From positions 62,001 to 126,000 of the forward strand of contig NZ_SACK01000004.1 in the NCBI RefSeq assembly GCF_004005815.1: a stretch of 64,000 nt of DNA, read 5' to 3'. Each line of letters starts with the position of its first letter. The first letter of the stretch is position 1. This DNA comes from Mucilaginibacter limnophilus. GTDB taxonomy: Bacteria > Bacteroidota > Bacteroidia > Sphingobacteriales > Sphingobacteriaceae. Shown piece after piece: positions 49,681 through 60,130 of the stretch. The notes under the pieces were generated by a model. It made no database searches. It saw only the letters and a list, made by a program, of their open reading frames with translations, and was not told where the DNA came from. Both the position numbers and the translations under genes were made by a program.

Positions 49681-52131
49681 ATGAGCCCAGTTATTCGCGG
49701 CGTGTGTTTTGCACTGGCCTTTTTAAATATAAGCATCGCTGTATCGGCACAAAAAAGGAAAGATTATACCCCGCTGGTTGATCCTTTTATTGGCACTTCC
49801 GGAGCAGGTAAGACTTTTCCGGGCGCGGTACTGCCCTATGGCATGGCAAGGCTTAACCCGCAAACACAACCAAATGGCGGTGGATACAATTTTACCGACG
49901 AATACATTTATGGTTTCTCGCAAACAGGATATAACGTTTCCGCAGATTCAGTGGTTAACGAGATCATTTTTATGCCTACCACCGGCGACATTACTTTTAA
50001 GGATGCCGATTACCGTTCAAAGTATGCAAAAAAAACTGAAAAGGCATCGCCGGGATACTATAAAGTGCGATTGGATAAGTATGAAATAGGTGTCGAGCTG
50101 GCTGCAGCATCGCACAGCGGTATGCAGGTTTTTGATTATCCGTCAACCACTCAAGCCAACATCTTGATCGACCTGCAAGGTGGTACAGTTGAAAGCGCGC
50201 AGATTGAAGTATTGAGCAATCATGAAATAAAAGGTTACCGTAAAGTAAATGTCAATGGCAGCATTCGCCAGGTATATTTTTACAGTAAATTTTCAAAGGC
50301 TTTTAAAACATACAGCATCCGTGCAGATGAAGTAATGCTCAGCGGAAAAGAAAAAGCAGAGGGGAAAAACATCAGGATGGTTGTTCAGTTCGACAACCCC
50401 AACGAGGTAGTTGTAAATACCGGCCTATCACATGTCAGCACTGATAATGCGCTAAAAAACTTGAATGCCGAAATACCAGGCTTTGATATCGACAAAGTTC
50501 AGAAAGCGACAAAAATTGCATGGAACGCCGAACTTTCAAAAATTTATGTAGAAGGCGGCGCGCCTCCCCTTCCTGCACGCGAAACGCAGTCGCCATCTAT
50601 CAGTAATCCATACAACCATAGTTCGGCTAAAGGCCCTGCCCTGCCCGATTATGCACAGATGAAACTGGTAAATTTTTATTCGGCGTTATACCGAACCATG
50701 TTGAACCCGACTATCGCTTCGGATGTTGACGGACAATATCGTGATGGCAACAACACCGCTTCGGCTAAAGGTTTTACTTATTATGATGTAAGCACATTAT
50801 ACAATCAATTTAGTCAGCATTACCAGTTGATAACCCTTATTGACAGCACACGGACAGTTGATTTTATAAAAAGCTATCTCGTAAATCCCAGCGCTGATAG
50901 CACCGCGACATTTGCCGCATGGGTTGCCGGGGCTTATGCAAGGGGTATAAAAGGATTCGATGCAGAAGCTGCATACAACATGCTGAAAAATCAGCTTGAT
51001 AAAAATGAAAGCGCGGGCAAATTCCGTACAAATGGTTATGCAGATGCTAAAGAAGAAGGCGCGGCAGCTAAAACACTCGTGTATGCTTACAATTACTTCA
51101 GCCTTGCACAACTGGCCAAATTGTTAAACCACGATGCCGATTACAAGACCTTTATTCAATACGCCCAGTACTGGAAAAATTTGTATGATCCTAAGTCAGG
51201 CTTTTTAGTTGCACGGCAAAACGGCGGCTGGCCGGCGACATTTAATCCGGCGCAAAAAGACCCGGCGTACTTTAACGGTAACGCATGGGAATACGCTTTT
51301 TTGGTACCACACGATGCTGAAATGCTGGTTGACTATTATGGTGGCAAAGATGCTTTTGAAGGCAAGCTTGATCAATACCTTATTGGTGATAAAAGCGCTT
51401 CTGAGCCAGAAAAATCCATAGGCTACTATACCGGAAACGGCTTTAACGGCATTGTGCCTTATCTATATAATTTTACGGGTGCGCCTCAAAAAGCCCAATT
51501 ATACATTAACCGCATCATTAGGCGGTTTTATCAAACCGACCCTAACGGATTAAACGCGAACGATGTGAACGCTGAAGTTTCAGCATGGTATGTACTAAGC
51601 AGCCTTGGTTTATACACAATGACACCCGGCCAGCAGCAACTGCATATAGGTTTTCCGCAGTTTGAAAAAATTATAATAAAACTTTCTTCAGAAAAAACTT
51701 TTAACATTACTAACGCAGGCGCGGCAATTAGCAATAACAATACCTACATACAAGGCATGAACTTCAATAAAAGCGGCTACAACAAGCTGTTTTTAAATTA
51801 TATCGATGTACTAAAAGGCGGCGAGTTTGAAGTATTTACCGGTACAATGCCCAACAAGCTTTTTATGCAGGACCTTGAAAAGCTTCCACTTAAAATAACT
51901 GACGATTTGATTGTGCCTAAACCTTATATATTGACCACAAAACAGTCGGTAGAGATAGGCTGTGCCGAGCAGGGAACAACAATTTATTATACTACCGATG
52001 GTAGCGCGCCTGCCACAACATCAAAGATTTACAGCAAGCCTTTTGCAGTTTCTGCAAACACAGTTGTAAAAGCAATAGCTGTAAAAAATGGCACAACAAG
52101 TTTGGTTGAACAGGCCACTATTGGAAAATAA
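49681..52131 (+). CDS. GH92-family protein with divergent active site and C-terminal CHB_HEX_C-like domain
   Basis: Secreted (signal peptide about 1-23, ending VSAQ). The N-terminal sandwich (DPFIGTSGAGKTFPGAVLPY) and helical barrel follow the family of Ca-dependent exo-alpha-mannosidases, 816 residues in total. Several canonical motifs are changed. SLWDT-type sequence is TLYNQF near 371. The EGNxWQY motif is NGNAWEY near 531, so the Glu at the proposed catalytic-acid position is Asn. The NDDxGQMSAW motif is NDVNAEVSAW near 626. The GYHSVP-type segment is absent. Residues about 745-812 add a CHB_HEX_C-like domain (TIYYTTDGSAPATTSKIYSK). It may bind rather than cut glycans. Confidence 0.85.
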   Translation: MSPVIRGVCFALAFLNISIAVSAQKRKDYTPLVDPFIGTSGAGKTFPGAVLPYGMARLNPQTQPNGGGYNFTDEYIYGFSQTGYNVSADSVVNEIIFMPTTGDITFKDADYRSKYAKKTEKASPGYYKVRLDKYEIGVELAAASHSGMQVFDYPSTTQANILIDLQGGTVESAQIEVLSNHEIKGYRKVNVNGSIRQVYFYSKFSKAFKTYSIRADEVMLSGKEKAEGKNIRMVVQFDNPNEVVVNTGLSHVSTDNALKNLNAEIPGFDIDKVQKATKIAWNAELSKIYVEGGAPPLPARETQSPSISNPYNHSSAKGPALPDYAQMKLVNFYSALYRTMLNPTIASDVDGQYRDGNNTASAKGFTYYDVSTLYNQFSQHYQLITLIDSTRTVDFIKSYLVNPSADSTATFAAWVAGAYARGIKGFDAEAAYNMLKNQLDKNESAGKFRTNGYADAKEEGAAAKTLVYAYNYFSLAQLAKLLNHDADYKTFIQYAQYWKNLYDPKSGFLVARQNGGWPATFNPAQKDPAYFNGNAWEYAFLVPHDAEMLVDYYGGKDAFEGKLDQYLIGDKSASEPEKSIGYYTGNGFNGIVPYLYNFTGAPQKAQLYINRIIRRFYQTDPNGLNANDVNAEVSAWYVLSSLGLYTMTPGQQQLHIGFPQFEKIIIKLSSEKTFNITNAGAAISNNNTYIQGMNFNKSGYNKLFLNYIDVLKGGEFEVFTGTMPNKLFMQDLEKLPLKITDDLIVPKPYILTTKQSVEIGCAEQGTTIYYTTDGSAPATTSKIYSKPFAVSANTVVKAIAVKNGTTSLVEQATIGK

Positions 52132-52133
52132 AA

Positions 52134-52158
52134 AGCCGCCCTGCAAAACAGAAGCGGC
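52134..52158. terminator. Possible terminator after GH92
   Basis: GCCGC and GCGGC enclose a 14-nt loop, preceded by an A-run. The stem is short. It lies between convergent genes. Confidence 0.35.
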
Positions 52159-52191
52159 CACACTACACACTAAAACCATACTTAACTATTA

Positions 52192-54207
52192 TTATGGATG
52201 CTCGGGTGAAGCACTGATGTGTATCACATAAGCATCCTGCGCGCTTGTCCACGGTATGGTGACGTTAAAGCTGTCAACAAGCGGCATATCGTTTTCAAAT
52301 ACCAATTCGGGAGCATTAACCGCAAGTCCTGAGTTTTCAGGAATACGCTCTAAACGTACGCGGAACTTACCTGACGGCGGTGTAAAACCTGGGAACGCAT
52401 GACTCAATTGCCTGAATATGATCTTTACATCACCCGGGAGTAAAGTTGGTTTGGCGCCAAGCAGCATATGTATGGTTTTTGTTGCCGCATCTTTACCTGC
52501 AAACAGTTCTACGTTTTGACCGCCCTTACTGCCAACAGTCGTGCCGGTTACATCAGCATAAGCTTTATACACCCACCATGATGCTTTCCGTTCAAATGTT
52601 GGCGTCAGGATGTCGTCAAGTGTACCGGTAGCCTGGTCACTCCAAATAGCATGGATTGCGCCATCAACCTGTGCCCTTTCCAATTGAGCCAGCAGCCAGG
52701 CATGCTTACCTGCATACTGCTCGTTACCTAAAGTATATTCGTTAATGTTGATCTTTACATTGGCCATACCGTTATCGCGGAGATAATTACGTACGTCCTG
52801 TACATCAGCAACAATATTTGAAGGGAAATGCCATGAAATTACATCAGGTACAACACCAGATTCTTTAGCCCAGCGTAAAAACTCTTTTATTTTACCACCA
52901 GTATTTGATGATATACTTGGCCCTACAATTACAGCGTTTGGCAACTTGGCACGGATGCGATAATATGCTTTATAATACGTTGCCAATGCCTGCCATTGCG
53001 AGCGTCGCCAGAAATATGAGTGGTCGGGCTCATTCCATATATCAATCTCCACATTATCCTGTATTCCTTTGTTAATGATGTCTTTTATCTGGTTATCTAC
53101 AAACGTTTCCCAGATTGACCAGTCGCCATTATCACCCGGATAAAAAGTAGATTCATAACCAAAATACCAGTTATCCGACAAAACCACCTGCTGTTTAATA
53201 CCCAGTTGTTTCATGCGCGTGCCCTGCGCAAGCGCCGCGGGCGGTATGCTGCGCACCATGTGCAGTTTTAGTGGCAGTATCAGGCTGTCAACCGGGTAAA
53301 TACCATCATTGGTAAAGCCATGCAGAAAGCCGGCGGCAACGTGGTTGATAGCACGCCAGTTGTAACCAAAATCAACACCTGCTGAATCAACAAATTGTGA
53401 TGGTATAGTGCCTTTTTGGGTGGCCAGTACGCTGCCGGCCCAGGTAAGCCCAACCTTTATACCGTCTACAGTAAGTGTCGGGCTGGTTGCGGCGGTATTT
53501 TGTCTAAGCCTAAAACCGTTAAGGTTACTGTCGTCATTACCGATAGCTACATTGGTAAGCGAAGGTGCAGGCTCGGCACCCGAAAGGTCAGGGTTAACCC
53601 ATAGTGAAGCTATGTCATTACCCGATCCTTCAACAAACTGGTAGCTGATAACCACCAGATAGGTCTGACCGAAAGTATAGGTATCAGGCAGATACGTTGC
53701 GGTACCCGATCCGCCATCCATACCAATGTTGAAGCCATCTCCGGCTGCCCGGATCATTACCCTGTCTTTAAACAGGTTGCCGAAAAAGTGCGCGAAGTAG
53801 TCGCCTGCCGATGAAGCCGCGGTAACATTGATCAGCATTGAGGCATACACCCTGGTACCCGCTCCTGAGCGCTGACCGAAATCAAGATTAAGATCTTCTG
53901 TATTAGCAGGCAGTAATTCTACTTTGTTGCCAGTTTCTCCGGGAAGGTAATTGGGATAGGTTAAATTACCGGCCACAACCTGTGTTTGGCCTGCCGTGCC
54001 GCCAATACGTGTCCAGCCAACCTGACCATTTAGTATACCTGTGTTTAATTCAAAAGGTTCAAAAATGAGGTTGCTGGCATCAGCTTCAAGGGTTATCAAA
54101 TTACGTTGAGCTACAACTGCCGACGATGGCGCCGTAATATCCTTTTTACATCCGGTTAGCCCAAAAAACAACAAAGCAAGAGCAACTGAATAAGTAAATT
54201 TATTCAT
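52192..54207 (-). CDS. Lipoprotein glycoside hydrolase, GH39-like
   Basis: A 671-residue surface or periplasmic lipoprotein (lipobox GLTGC, Cys20). Residues about 45-255 form a beta-sandwich, LamG/CBM-like. Residues about 290-560 form a clan-A (beta/alpha)8 barrel: acid/base Glu in IWNEPDHS near 391, nucleophile Glu in VKININEYTLG near 487, with WHFPSN between them. A C-terminal beta domain closes it. The layout is that of GH39 or related xylosidase/arabinofuranosidase families; the exact family and sugar are uncertain. Confidence 0.82.
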   Translation of the reverse strand: MNKFTYSVALALLFFGLTGCKKDITAPSSAVVAQRNLITLEADASNLIFEPFELNTGILNGQVGWTRIGGTAGQTQVVAGNLTYPNYLPGETGNKVELLPANTEDLNLDFGQRSGAGTRVYASMLINVTAASSAGDYFAHFFGNLFKDRVMIRAAGDGFNIGMDGGSGTATYLPDTYTFGQTYLVVISYQFVEGSGNDIASLWVNPDLSGAEPAPSLTNVAIGNDDSNLNGFRLRQNTAATSPTLTVDGIKVGLTWAGSVLATQKGTIPSQFVDSAGVDFGYNWRAINHVAAGFLHGFTNDGIYPVDSLILPLKLHMVRSIPPAALAQGTRMKQLGIKQQVVLSDNWYFGYESTFYPGDNGDWSIWETFVDNQIKDIINKGIQDNVEIDIWNEPDHSYFWRRSQWQALATYYKAYYRIRAKLPNAVIVGPSISSNTGGKIKEFLRWAKESGVVPDVISWHFPSNIVADVQDVRNYLRDNGMANVKININEYTLGNEQYAGKHAWLLAQLERAQVDGAIHAIWSDQATGTLDDILTPTFERKASWWVYKAYADVTGTTVGSKGGQNVELFAGKDAATKTIHMLLGAKPTLLPGDVKIIFRQLSHAFPGFTPPSGKFRVRLERIPENSGLAVNAPELVFENDMPLVDSFNVTIPWTSAQDAYVIHISASPEHP

Positions 54208-54512
54208 ACAATAGTTTAATTTTTAAAGGTTTACAAATTGGACTGAGAAATTTTCGCAGTAAAAATATACAAACAATTTGTATATACAAGTTAAATTTTA
54301 TGAAATAAAAAGTTATACTTAAATACGTAAAAAACAGCGAGGTAGAAGATAATTTAAAAGCGCATTTATATGACTTTTAATTATATAAATTTCGCAGTGG
54401 TGAGGTTTGATAAACTATTACTGTCAACACATAAAATTTAAGCGGGATATTTGCGTTGTTAAATTTTGTTATGCCGTTATGATTTAGCTGCATTATTTTA
54501 CATCTTTACCAA
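54208..54512. promoter_or_regulatory. AT-rich divergent gap with TATACAAA palindrome
   Basis: This 305-bp gap separates the GH39-like gene and the PBP1A gene. TATACAAA-CAA-TTTGTATA (54266-54284) and TTGTATATACAA (54278-54289) are overlapping palindromes about 60-80 bp upstream of the GH39-like start and are candidate operator sites. GATATTTG at 54446-54453, one base off consensus, is the best -7 candidate for PBP1A. No gene was found. Confidence 0.45.
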
Positions 54513-56840
54513 ATGTTCAGACGGATCAAGAACCAATTCCTGCGCTATTTTGTTATTTTTATATACTTTCTGATAATATTTTTCTGTGCTATCGAGCTAA
54601 ACTTTTTGTGGCTTTTCGGCTACTCGCCGGATATGCAGGACATTAAAAGTCCGGTACTTTCGGTAGGCTCGGAAGTGTACACTGCCGACGGCAAACTGAT
54701 AGGCCAGTACTATAAAGAAAACCGCTCACCGGTAGAGTTTAATAAGATCTCCCCTAACCTTATTCACGCTTTAATAGCTACTGAAGACGCTCGTTTTTAT
54801 AATCATAACGGCGTTGATATTGTATCCTTTTTCAGCAGCATGGTATCAACCGCTCAGGGCGATAAACGAGGTGGCAGCACCATAACACAACAGCTTGCGA
54901 AAAATTTATTTAATACACGTAAGCGTAAATCGCAAGGGCTGGTTAGTCGTATACCGCTGGTACGTACGGTGGTGTATAAGTTTAAAGAGTGGCTTACTGC
55001 CTTTAAAATTGAGCATGTGTACAGCAAAAATCAGATACTTACCATGTATTTCAACACTGTACCATTTGGTAATAATTCATTCGGTATAAAAACGGCTACA
55101 CTTAAGTACTTTAATAAAAATCCTGATAAAGTTAACCCTGCTCAGGCTGCCACACTTATCGGTATGCTTAAAGCGACTTCTACCTATAACCCTATCCGCA
55201 ATCCTGAACGCGCGGTTGAACGCCGAAACGTAGTTTTAGGTCAAATGGTGAAATACAACTATCTTACCGCTAAAGAAGAAGCGCGTTACAGTAAGCAGCC
55301 CCTAAGACTTGATTTGAGTTATGTTGATCAAAGCTCACACGGCGACTCATACCTGCGCCGGGCTGTTGAGAAATGGCTCGACAAATGGTGTGAAGAGAAT
55401 GACTATAATTTGTATGAGGATGGTTTGAAGATATACACAACAATTGATTCGCGCCTGCAGGAGTATGCTGAGGAAGCCGTTGCCGAAAAAATGAAATCGC
55501 TGCAGCGCCGCTTTAATAATGTTTGGGGTAAGCAAAACCCTTGGCGTGATTCAAAGGGTGAAGAGATCAAGGACTTCGTGCTGAAAGCCGAGCAGCGTTT
55601 GCCGATTTATGATCTGCTGAAAAAGAAATACAAAGGCGATACCACGCAGATACAGGAATACTTCAATACCAAAAAACGCATGAAAGTGTTTACCTGGAAA
55701 GGTGAGCAGGATACGACTTTTTCAAGTATCGATTCGATAAAATACTATGCCCGCCTGCTTAACACCGGCATGATGACACTTGAGCCATCAACCGGTAAAA
55801 TCAAGGTTTGGGTTGGCGGCATCGATTACAAATACTTTAATTACGACCACGTAAAGCAGGCCAAGCGCCAGGCAGGGTCAACCTTTAAGCCTTTTGCTTA
55901 CCTCACAGCCCTTGACAATGGCTTTACTCCCTGTGATAAATTTACCGACCGACCGGTAACCATTAAGTATAAAGATAATGGCAAGGACGAGGAATGGTCG
56001 CCTAATAATGCGGATTTTAATTTCTCATACCGTGAGATGTCGCTGCGCTGGGCTATGGGCCGCTCGGTAAACTCTATCACAGCGCAGCTTACCGAACAGG
56101 TAGGCTGGGATAAGATTGTAGAATATGCCCACAAGTGCGGTATAGAAAGCCCGCTAAAATCGGTGCCATCGGTATCGCTGGGATCAAATGATGTTTCGGT
56201 TTACGAAATGGTGCGGGCATATAGCACCTTCCTGAACAAAGGCGAACGTGTTGAGCCTTTGCTGGTAACTAAAATCACCGATCATCGGGGCAACGTGATA
56301 CAGGAGTTTAGCCTGAAAAAAGAAAGGGTGATCAGTGAAGAAGTGGCCTGGCTTATGCTGTACATGTTCAGAGGTGGAATGGAAGAGCCGGGCGGTACGT
56401 CGCAGGCGTTGTGGGAGTATGAACTTTGGAAGAAAAACAACCAGATTGGTGGTAAAACCGGCACCTCATCAGACTATGTTGACGGCTGGTATATGGGCAT
56501 CACAAAAGACCTTGTTACCGGTGTTTGGGTTGGCGCCGACGACCGCAGCGTGCATTTTAAAACGTCAGAGACAGGCGAAGGTTCGCGTACAGCGCTGCCT
56601 ATATTCGGCAGGTTTATGGAGAAGGTTTATGAAGACCCGAAATCAGGTTATACTGAAGGGCCTTTCCCTAAACCATGGGTAAAGATCACCAAAGAGTATA
56701 TGTGCCCGTCGCCGCGTATCCGTATCGACACCGCCGCTACCGATAGTTTAGAGATCGGTGCTGATACCACGCTCACTATCCCTGATATTACTACGCCGGC
56801 CGAACCGGAAAGTACCGAACAAGTTCCGCCAACGCAATAA
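54513..56840 (+). CDS. Penicillin-binding protein 1A (bifunctional)
   Basis: Makes and crosslinks peptidoglycan. A short cytoplasmic tail and TM helix (about 10-33) precede the GT51 transglycosylase (about 60-260; catalytic Glu in ATEDARFYNHNG near 91, then GGSTITQQLAKNLF). The transpeptidase domain (about 415-700) has the SxxK Ser in AGSTFKPF near 456, SVNS near 518 and KTGTSS near 648. The 775-residue length is normal. The C-terminal tail is Pro/Glu/Thr-rich. Likely monocistronic. Confidence 0.95.
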   Translation: MFRRIKNQFLRYFVIFIYFLIIFFCAIELNFLWLFGYSPDMQDIKSPVLSVGSEVYTADGKLIGQYYKENRSPVEFNKISPNLIHALIATEDARFYNHNGVDIVSFFSSMVSTAQGDKRGGSTITQQLAKNLFNTRKRKSQGLVSRIPLVRTVVYKFKEWLTAFKIEHVYSKNQILTMYFNTVPFGNNSFGIKTATLKYFNKNPDKVNPAQAATLIGMLKATSTYNPIRNPERAVERRNVVLGQMVKYNYLTAKEEARYSKQPLRLDLSYVDQSSHGDSYLRRAVEKWLDKWCEENDYNLYEDGLKIYTTIDSRLQEYAEEAVAEKMKSLQRRFNNVWGKQNPWRDSKGEEIKDFVLKAEQRLPIYDLLKKKYKGDTTQIQEYFNTKKRMKVFTWKGEQDTTFSSIDSIKYYARLLNTGMMTLEPSTGKIKVWVGGIDYKYFNYDHVKQAKRQAGSTFKPFAYLTALDNGFTPCDKFTDRPVTIKYKDNGKDEEWSPNNADFNFSYREMSLRWAMGRSVNSITAQLTEQVGWDKIVEYAHKCGIESPLKSVPSVSLGSNDVSVYEMVRAYSTFLNKGERVEPLLVTKITDHRGNVIQEFSLKKERVISEEVAWLMLYMFRGGMEEPGGTSQALWEYELWKKNNQIGGKTGTSSDYVDGWYMGITKDLVTGVWVGADDRSVHFKTSETGEGSRTALPIFGRFMEKVYEDPKSGYTEGPFPKPWVKITKEYMCPSPRIRIDTAATDSLEIGADTTLTIPDITTPAEPESTEQVPPTQ

Positions 56841-56897
56841 TTTAACTTATATCGTATATATAAATCAGTAACTTAGCACAGTTTATTACCCTGATAT

Positions 56898-59800
56898 ATG
56901 AGCAGAGATTTTACCTATCATCCTGTTAAACAAACTGTAAAATATATACTTGCCGCGTTTACTATCGCGGCTTGCTTGTTTGCAGCACCAACCGCAAAGG
57001 CGCAGTACTTTGGGCAAAACAAGGTTCGTTACAAAAAACTGGACTTCAAGGTGTACAAAACCCCGCATTTTGACATCTATTATTACATGAAGAACGACAG
57101 CCTGATCAAACGCTTTGCTCAGGAGAACGAACTTTGGTACACACTGCACCAACAGGTTTTCCGTGATACGTTTAGCAGGGCCAACCCTATCATACTTTAT
57201 AATAACCATCCTGATTTTCAGCAAACAACTGTTATTGAAGGTGATATAGGTGTTGGTACAGGCGGTGTTACTGAAGGATTGAAAAACCGCGTGGTAATGC
57301 CCATAATGGAAACCAACCATACCACCCGCCACGTACTGGGCCATGAGTTGGTGCACGCATTTCAATATCATATTTTGCTGGGGCGCGATTCGGCGAGTTA
57401 TGAGAATTTGGGCAACATTCCGCTATGGATGATTGAAGGTATGGCCGAATATCTTTCAATAGGGAAAAAAGACGCATACACCGCCATGTGGATGCGCGAC
57501 GCTTATTTGAATAAAGACATTCCTACCGTGCGCGCCCTTACTGAAAGCAACAAATACTTCCCCTACCGTTATGGTGAAGCATTCTGGTCTTTCATCGGGT
57601 CTACTTATGGCGATACCATAATTGTTCCGTTTTTTAAAAACACAGCACGTTTCGGTTTACAATATGGCATACGCCGTACATTTGGGTATGATGATAAAAC
57701 GCTTTCAACACTGTGGAAGAATTCAATTGAATCGACATACAAACCCTTACTTAAAGACACTTTACAATCGCCGGTAGGTTTCAAAATAGTTGATGATAAA
57801 AACGGCAGCGATATGAACGTGGCGCCATCGGTTAGTCCGGATGGTAAGTACATCACCTTTCTATCATCAAAAAGCTTGTTTACTATTGACCTGTATCTCG
57901 CTGATGCTAAGTCCGGGCGCATTATTAAACAGCTCACCAGCAAGGTATCAAACTCGCATATTGATGAATTCAACTTTATTGAATCGGGAGGCACATGGTC
58001 GCCGGATAGTAAGCAGTTCGCTTTTAGCGTATTTAATCAGGGTCGTAATAAGATACTGGTTGTTGATGTACCGAGCGGACGCGTAAAGCACAATATTTCG
58101 ATGGGAAAAGCCGAGCAGCTGAGCAACCTTACATGGTCGCCTGACGGTAAGAACATCGCTTTCCAGGGAATGTCTGAAGGCCAGGGCGATTTGTATTCAT
58201 ATAACTTCGATACAAAAAAAGTCACCCAGTTAACCAACGATAAGTATTCAGATTACCAGCCCAGCTATTCGCCTGATGGAAAGAAGATCATCTTTTCGAG
58301 TGACCGTACAACTTACGACCGTAGTTTGTCGCAGGATATTACCTTCAACCTTGCCGAACTTGATATAGCTACCGGAACCGTTAAAGACATTACTGTTTTC
58401 AATGGCTCAAACAACCTTAACCCGGTTTACTCTGCCGATGGCAGGTATGTATACTTTCTGTCGAACTACGAAGGTTTCCGCAATCTTTTCCGTTATGAAT
58501 TGGCATCAGGCAAAACCGAAAAATTAACAGACTACTTTACCGGTATAAGCGGTATTACAGAATTTTCACCTGCGTTGAGTATATCGAAAAACGATGATGT
58601 AGTTTACTCATATTACCGCAAACAGAAATACACGCTGTATAATGCCAAGGCTTCAGACTTTAAGGCTGAAGTAGTATCGCCTGCAGCTAATCCTGAATTT
58701 ACAGCAGGTTTATTACCGCCACCAAAAGCTGTAGGTGTCGACCTTATTAATTCTAACCTGAACAACTTCCTGGCATACCCTCGCATATCAACCGACTCTA
58801 TTCGCCAGGTGCCTTATAAACCGATGTTTCAGCTTGATTACCTTGCAAGCAGTGGTGTTGGTGTAGGTGTAAACAGTTATTATGGCGCGGGTTTGGCAAG
58901 CGGCATTCAGGGTGCTTTTAGTGATATACTTGGTCAGCAAAAAATATATGCAGGCGCTGCCGTTAATGGGCAGATCTATGATTTTGGCGCGCAGGTAGCA
59001 TACATCAACCAAAAAAGCAGATGGGATAAAGGTATAAGTTTGTCGCACATACCTTATCAATTTGGATATTATTTCCCAAGCCGGGAGACACGAAATATTG
59101 ATGGCACCAATTATGATATATACAATGAGGACAGTTATATAATACGCAACTTTGAAGATGCTGCCAGTGTATTTACCTCTTACCCAATTTCACGTATAAA
59201 CAGGCTTCAATTTGCTTTCGGCGCATCATATAATTCTTACCGTATAGATAGATATCGAAATTCCTATATAATTGATCCGGTTTATGGACTACAATTTTAT
59301 GATGCCGATCGTAGTAAAATATCCTCAAATGAGGCGGAACAAGTATTAGGCTTTAATTTAAGTTCTTATTCTTTGCTTCGGGGAAGTGTCGCTTTTATTG
59401 GCGATAACTCATTTTTCGGTGTTGCTGCTCCTCTCAATGGTTTCAGGTATCATTTTGAAACAGAATACGTATTTGGAACTTATAACTTTTTTGCGCCTAC
59501 TATTGATTTCAGAAAATACTGGCGTGTAGCCCCGGTTACATTTGCAACCCGTTTATATGGTATTGGCCGTTTTGGTGATACCGGTCAACTTTATCCATTG
59601 TTCCTTGGTTATCCTTTCCTGATAAGGGGTTATGAGGCACAAAGCTTTTATAATAATTCAACTACTGCCGGCCCACTTGGCATTCAACAATTACAAGGTA
59701 ACCGTATGACTGTTTTTAACTTCGAGGTACGGTTGCCGTTTACAGGTCCTGAAAAATTGGCTCAAATAAAATCAGGTTTTTTATTTACTGATTTGAACCT

Positions 59801-60107
59801 ATTTTTTGATGCCGGCCTTGCATGGGATAAAGGCAATAAAATTAAATTTCAAAAAGAGCCCGATTTTCTTGGTTACCAATCATTGATTGATCCTGTTACA
59901 AAAGAACCAATACTTGACGAAAACGGAAACGAAATTAAAACTCCTGCATACGACCAAAATCAGCGTGTACCTGTTTACAGCGCAGGTATATCTCTAAGGG
60001 TTAATTTGTTTGGAGCGTTAATTTTGGAACCATACTTTGCTATTCCCTTTAACCGCAACGACGTAAAGAAACCGGTATTCGGCCTGGCATTTACACCGGG
60101 ATGGTAG
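56898..60107 (+). CDS. Large exported protein: HExxH peptidase, TolB-like propeller and outer-membrane barrel
   Basis: A 1069-residue protein with three parts. After a signal peptide (about 1-35, ending KAQ), residues about 45-280 hold a peptidase-MA-like zinc site: H149-E-L-V-H153 in LGHELVHAFQYH, with a downstream Glu in MIEGMAEYLS near 180. Residues about 290-570 hold at least five PD40/TolB strands (SPDGKYITFLSS, WSPDSKQFAFS, WSPDGKNIAFQG, YSPDGKKIIFSS, YSADGRYVYFLS). From about 640 to the end there is an Omp85/surface-antigen-like barrel ending in FTPGW. It is probably in the outer membrane with the first two parts in the periplasm or outside. Confidence 0.85.
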   Translation: MSRDFTYHPVKQTVKYILAAFTIAACLFAAPTAKAQYFGQNKVRYKKLDFKVYKTPHFDIYYYMKNDSLIKRFAQENELWYTLHQQVFRDTFSRANPIILYNNHPDFQQTTVIEGDIGVGTGGVTEGLKNRVVMPIMETNHTTRHVLGHELVHAFQYHILLGRDSASYENLGNIPLWMIEGMAEYLSIGKKDAYTAMWMRDAYLNKDIPTVRALTESNKYFPYRYGEAFWSFIGSTYGDTIIVPFFKNTARFGLQYGIRRTFGYDDKTLSTLWKNSIESTYKPLLKDTLQSPVGFKIVDDKNGSDMNVAPSVSPDGKYITFLSSKSLFTIDLYLADAKSGRIIKQLTSKVSNSHIDEFNFIESGGTWSPDSKQFAFSVFNQGRNKILVVDVPSGRVKHNISMGKAEQLSNLTWSPDGKNIAFQGMSEGQGDLYSYNFDTKKVTQLTNDKYSDYQPSYSPDGKKIIFSSDRTTYDRSLSQDITFNLAELDIATGTVKDITVFNGSNNLNPVYSADGRYVYFLSNYEGFRNLFRYELASGKTEKLTDYFTGISGITEFSPALSISKNDDVVYSYYRKQKYTLYNAKASDFKAEVVSPAANPEFTAGLLPPPKAVGVDLINSNLNNFLAYPRISTDSIRQVPYKPMFQLDYLASSGVGVGVNSYYGAGLASGIQGAFSDILGQQKIYAGAAVNGQIYDFGAQVAYINQKSRWDKGISLSHIPYQFGYYFPSRETRNIDGTNYDIYNEDSYIIRNFEDAASVFTSYPISRINRLQFAFGASYNSYRIDRYRNSYIIDPVYGLQFYDADRSKISSNEAEQVLGFNLSSYSLLRGSVAFIGDNSFFGVAAPLNGFRYHFETEYVFGTYNFFAPTIDFRKYWRVAPVTFATRLYGIGRFGDTGQLYPLFLGYPFLIRGYEAQSFYNNSTTAGPLGIQQLQGNRMTVFNFEVRLPFTGPEKLAQIKSGFLFTDLNLFFDAGLAWDKGNKIKFQKEPDFLGYQSLIDPVTKEPILDENGNEIKTPAYDQNQRVPVYSAGISLRVNLFGALILEPYFAIPFNRNDVKKPVFGLAFTPGW

Positions 60108-60130
60108 TTAAAGGTTAAAGAGAAATAAGT

